The notes beneath the pieces were generated by a model, which was not told the DNA's origin, did not search any database, and saw only the letters and a program-made list of their open reading frames with translations. Shown here piece by piece: positions 43,739 through 46,149 of a DNA stretch of 46,149 nucleotides. The stretch spans positions 1-46,149 of the forward strand of contig CACHXC010000012.1 of assembly GCA_902583715.1 (NCBI GenBank). Reading direction: 5' to 3'. Both the position numbers and the translations under genes were made by a program. The DNA is from an uncultured SAR116 cluster alpha proteobacterium. Lineage in GTDB: Bacteria > Pseudomonadota > Alphaproteobacteria > Puniceispirillales > Puniceispirillaceae. How positions within the stretch are numbered: position 1 is the first letter of the stretch; each line of letters opens with the position of its first letter.

Positions 43739-43797
43739 CACCGTTTTATGATGGCAGCCGGCAAACAAGTCATGGAATGTGCAATGTTTGGCTGTTT

Positions 43798-44025
43798 TTA
43801 CAGGGCGAACAAAAGCAGCAGAGCAACAACCAATGCGAAAAGCGCGATAGCTTCGGTCAGCGCAAAGCCAAGAATACCGATGCCAAACACTTCACTACGT
43901 GCCGCTGGGTTGCGGGCGATTGATGTTACCAGAGCAGAGAAGATGTTACCAATACCAACACCAACACCAGCAAGAGCGATAACGGCCAAACCGGCACCGA
44001 TCATTTTTGCAGCTTCTACTTCCAT
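43798..44025 (-). CDS. atpE: ATP synthase F0 subunit c
   Basis: Proteolipid that forms the rotor ring. The 75-residue hairpin has two helices, the glycine motif GVGVGIGN in the first, the polar loop ARNPAAR, and the ion-binding glutamate E58 in [11 protein letters not shown]. The residue after the glutamate is alanine and no Na-type glutamine/serine set is seen, so a proton-driven ring is expected. AAGGA before the ATG is a strong Shine-Dalgarno, in keeping with its high copy number. 90 bp after atpB. Confidence 0.98.
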   Translation of the reverse strand: MEVEAAKMIGAGLAVIALAGVGVGIGNIFSALVTSIARNPAARSEVFGIGILGFALTEAIALFALVVALLLLFAL

Positions 44026-44115
44026 AGTTATAGTCCTTCCATGTGTTACAGGTCTTTATAGTCAATTTACACCACGCGGGATCCAACCCCTTGCGGATAC
44101 GGAGTGCCGTTGCGT

Positions 44116-44877
44116 CTAGTGCAGATGCAAGGCGTCATTCAAATACATGCAGGTCAGGATAGTAAACACATAGGCCTGCAAAGCGGCCACCAATACTTCC
44201 AGACCCGTCAGGCCGATCAGCGCCACGAATGGCAGCAACGAGCCGGCCATTGCCAAACCACCTGCCCCAGAAATCATCACCGCTAGGCCAGCAAACACTT
44301 TCAACATTGTGTGGCCAGCAAGCATATTTGCAAATAGTCGGACCGACAGGCTGACCGGGCGCACAAAATACGAGATGACCTCAATCACAATCAAAAATGG
44401 GATCAATACTTTCGGCGCGCCGGCTGGCACGAAGAAGCTGAAGAAATGCAACCCATGCTTTAACAATGCGATAAGCGTTACACCAACGAAGACAAAAGCC
44501 GCCATCGCGAAAGTCACAACAATTTGTGATGTGAAGGTGTAGGAATAGGGGATCAGTCCCAGCAAATTGCCGAATAGCAGGAACACAAACAGGGTGAAGA
44601 TGAAGGGGAAATACGGGCGGCCTTCATGCCCAACATTACTGCGCACCATTTCGGCAACAAATTCATACATCATTTCAGCGAGGCCCTGCATACGGCCCGG
44701 GACAAGCGTCCCGCCACGCATGGCACTGATCAAAAACGCCGCGCTAACCCCAAAAGCCAGCATCATAAATAGGCTGGAATTAGTGAATGACAGGTCGTAA
44801 CCACCAAAGGACAGTTCAATCAATGGTTTGATTTCGAACTGGGCTACCGGTGAATGCATTCCCTGAGAACCGCTCAT
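44116..44877 (-). CDS. atpB: ATP synthase F0 subunit a
   Basis: Stator subunit with the two half-channels for protons. The 253-residue product has about five to six helices. The essential arginine is R180 in SLSVRLFANMLAGH, preceded by FLIVIEVISYFVRPVSL, and the C-terminus ends LQAYVFTILTCMYLNDALHLH. GNLLGLIPYSYT marks the conserved second helix. Its start overlaps the atpI stop by 4 bp. Confidence 0.98.
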   Translation of the reverse strand: MSGSQGMHSPVAQFEIKPLIELSFGGYDLSFTNSSLFMMLAFGVSAAFLISAMRGGTLVPGRMQGLAEMMYEFVAEMVRSNVGHEGRPYFPFIFTLFVFLLFGNLLGLIPYSYTFTSQIVVTFAMAAFVFVGVTLIALLKHGLHFFSFFVPAGAPKVLIPFLIVIEVISYFVRPVSLSVRLFANMLAGHTMLKVFAGLAVMISGAGGLAMAGSLLPFVALIGLTGLEVLVAALQAYVFTILTCMYLNDALHLH

Positions 44878-45248
44878 GTCCTGTCGTCTCCCTTTCTGTT
44901 TGCCTCAGATGCGTTCTTCCGCTCATCGAAATAGCCGGCCGCCAGTCCGCGACCGGTAAAAACACGCCACACATTCAGCATACCGGCGATCGCACCAAGG
45001 AAAAACATCACCAGTAAAAACAGCGGCGATGTATCTAGCCATCGATCCAGCATCCATCCGATAAAACCGCCAACAATGACCCCGGCAACAAGTTCTGTTG
45101 CCACCCGCCCCATAATGGCTGCCATGCCTTCGGGAAGCGCCGACTGTGATGGCCGGTCTTTTAGTTCCCGATCTGCCTGCAGCTTATCCAGACGACGTTC
45201 AATGTCGGCAAGACGCATTTCGCCTTTGTGATCATTGATGTCATTCAT
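44874..45248 (-). CDS. atpI: ATP synthase protein I (F0 assembly)
   Basis: Small membrane protein thought to help c-ring assembly. About 124 residues: a charged N-terminal helix (MRLADIERRLDKLQADREL), then two membrane helices (VATELVAGVIVGGFIGWMLD and LFLLVMFFLGAIAGMLNVWR) and a polar tail. I chose the ATG at 45248 (MNDIND), which fits family starts; a GTG at 45305 would add 19 residues without a Shine-Dalgarno. First gene of the operon, in the usual alphaproteobacterial place before atpB. Confidence 0.9.
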   Translation of the reverse strand: MNDINDHKGEMRLADIERRLDKLQADRELKDRPSQSALPEGMAAIMGRVATELVAGVIVGGFIGWMLDRWLDTSPLFLLVMFFLGAIAGMLNVWRVFTGRGLAAGYFDERKNASEANRKGDDRT

Positions 45249-45568
45249 CTGGCGAGTCCCGTTCTCAAGCGCCTCCCTTTTGCCGCTGGCCATTGGGTCA
45301 GTCACCGGCTGTTCGGTGCAAGCTATGTGGGTATGTGCGGACCTATTCTCGTTGTTATCCTTTTACACGTTTGGACGGTTTGGCGCTTGGTGAAACGATT
45401 GGTTGACCGCAACCAAGGCGAACCGGCTTAAATCGAGCCCAAAATAGGGGGGTGAATTGGCCTTTGTCAAGCCTTCAGTGGCTGTTCAGTGACAGTTCTT
45501 TTGCCGCAGGTTTCTGCGGATTATCACTTGATGCTTAAACAGGTGTCAGATTCCTATGCTGAGCGTGC
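45249..45568. other. Gap between smc and the atp operon
   Basis: This 320-bp gap follows the smc stop and contains the probable atp promoter (45441-45470). It also holds a 6-bp-stem hairpin CCGCAG/CTGCGG (45504-45519) that might mark the smc 3' end, and an untranslated leader of almost 200 nt before atpI. A rightward frame at 45228-45431 overlaps atpI and looks like a chance frame. I see no further gene. Confidence 0.5.
45441..45470 (-). promoter_or_regulatory. Probable sigma70 promoter of the atp operon
   Basis: On the minus strand a perfect -35 TTGACA (45470-45465) and -10 TATTTT (45446-45441) are separated by 18 bp. The spacer has a run of six C before the -10. It points into atpI and is the best promoter-like sequence I found in the window. 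Confidence 0.5.
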
Positions 45569-46149
45569 TTAAGCGACTGCAATATCATGAATTCTTTCGG
45601 CTGTTTGCAAGTCAACCGAGACCAGTTTTGAAACACCGCGTTGTTCCATTGTGATGCCAAATAATCTGTCCATCCGCGCCATAGTCATGCGATGGTGGGT
45701 GATAACAAGGAATCGGGTGTCCGTTTGCGAACAAATATCCCGAAGTAAATCACAGAATCTAACGACATTTGAATCATCAAGCGGCGCGTCAACCTCATCC
45801 AATATGCAAATTGGCGCTGGATTGGTCAGAAACACTGCAAAGATAATGGCCAGTGCTGTCAGTGCTTGTTCGCCACCAGACAACAAAGACAGAGATTGCA
45901 GACGCTTGCCGGGCGGGCTGGCCAGAATTTCCAGTCCAGCTTCCAGCGGGTCATCGGCGTCAGTTAACTTCAACTCGGCGGTGCCGCCACCGAATAATTT
46001 GTTGAATAGGGTTTTAAAATGCTGGTTCACTTCGGCAAAGCTTTTAAGCAGACGCTCACGCCCTTCGCGGTTTAGCTGGGAAATGGCGGCGCGCAATTTA
46101 GCAATCGCTGCCAGCAAATCATCACGTTCGGTTTCCATACTGGTGATGC
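45569..46149 (-). CDS. smc: Chromosome partition protein SMC, C-terminal part (runs off the window)
   Basis: The frame stays open to the window edge, so this is the 3' end of a larger gene. It covers the end of the coiled coil and the C-terminal half of the ATPase head. The ABC signature is [15 protein letters not shown], Walker B is [16 protein letters not shown] and the switch region is [28 protein letters not shown] before the signature is characteristic of SMC rather than RecN or Rad50. The gene organises and segregates the chromosome together with ScpAB. The N-terminal Walker A lies outside the window. Confidence 0.96.
   Translation of the reverse strand, partial: ITSMETERDDLLAAIAKLRAAISQLNREGRERLLKSFAEVNQHFKTLFNKLFGGGTAELKLTDADDPLEAGLEILASPPGKRLQSLSLLSGGEQALTALAIIFAVFLTNPAPICILDEVDAPLDDSNVVRFCDLLRDICSQTDTRFLVITHHRMTMARMDRLFGITMEQRGVSKLVSVDLQTAERIHDIAVA

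Noticed and set aside
45228-45431. 67-codon rightward frame with a hydrophobic segment upstream of smc
   Set aside because: Overlaps the atpI N-terminus antisense and covers the atp leader; no Shine-Dalgarno. Likely chance.

Overview
The window is a gene-dense stretch of core chromosome from an alphaproteobacterium, most likely a marine one; SAR116/Puniceispirillum-like is my best guess from gene content and style, not something I could test. Alphaproteobacterial signs are the F0 operon order atpI-atpB-atpE-atpX(b')-atpF with no F1 genes attached, an aa3 oxidase operon coxB-coxA-ctaB-(small ORF)-ctaG-coxC-surf1, a plant/alphaproteobacterial-type glutamate-cysteine ligase, a short type-2 ArgC, a homoserine kinase of the APH fold and an M16 peptidase of the mitochondrial processing peptidase type. 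I see no rRNA, tRNA, CRISPR array, transposase, integrase or phage gene.

Layout. 1-5.8 kb: ileS, lspA, a BamF/DUF3035-like lipoprotein and mutL in one direction. 5.8-9.0 kb: rsmD and an RsuA/RluB-type pseudouridine synthase (overlapping by 59 nt), divergent tadA, then purD. 9.0-10.5 kb: xseA. 10.5-18.2 kb: an outer-membrane lipid block, with a leftward operon (DUF374 acyltransferase, waaA, lpxK, LpxL-like acyltransferase) facing a rightward GT9 glycosyltransferase and an MsbA-like ABC exporter; a small protein phosphatase and pmbA lie leftward behind it. 19.6-27.4 kb: argC with an overlapping unknown gene that resembles gamma-glutamylcyclotransferases, ubiA, rsmE, gshA, an MFS exporter and tldD (partner of pmbA). 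27.7-36.2 kb: the cytochrome c oxidase operon with its heme A/copper assembly factors, running into surf1, thrC and an M16 peptidase. 36.2-39.7 kb: yqgE, a DsbD/ScsB-like disulfide reductase and a peroxiredoxin. 39.7-42.1 kb: leftward ispH-thrB-rnhA. 42.1-45.3 kb: a small unknown lipoprotein and the leftward F0 ATP synthase operon. The window ends inside the 3' end of smc.

How it fits together: the cox and atp operons form the terminal respiratory oxidase and the membrane sector of ATP synthase. lspA sits beside one of its likely lipoprotein substrates. The waaA/lpxK/acyltransferase/MsbA block makes and exports lipid A-Kdo. thrC and thrB are split between two nearby units.

I found no new multi-gene system such as defence, secretion or biosynthesis. 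The observations that deserve attention are smaller: a 48-aa membrane ORF coupled by ATGA overlaps on both sides in the cox operon, a strong hairpin between coxC and surf1, a perfect octamer repeated three times upstream of the cox operon, an RsmD whose DPPY motif reads DAPY, an overprinted basic tail in the pseudouridine synthase, and a palindrome centred on a stop codon.
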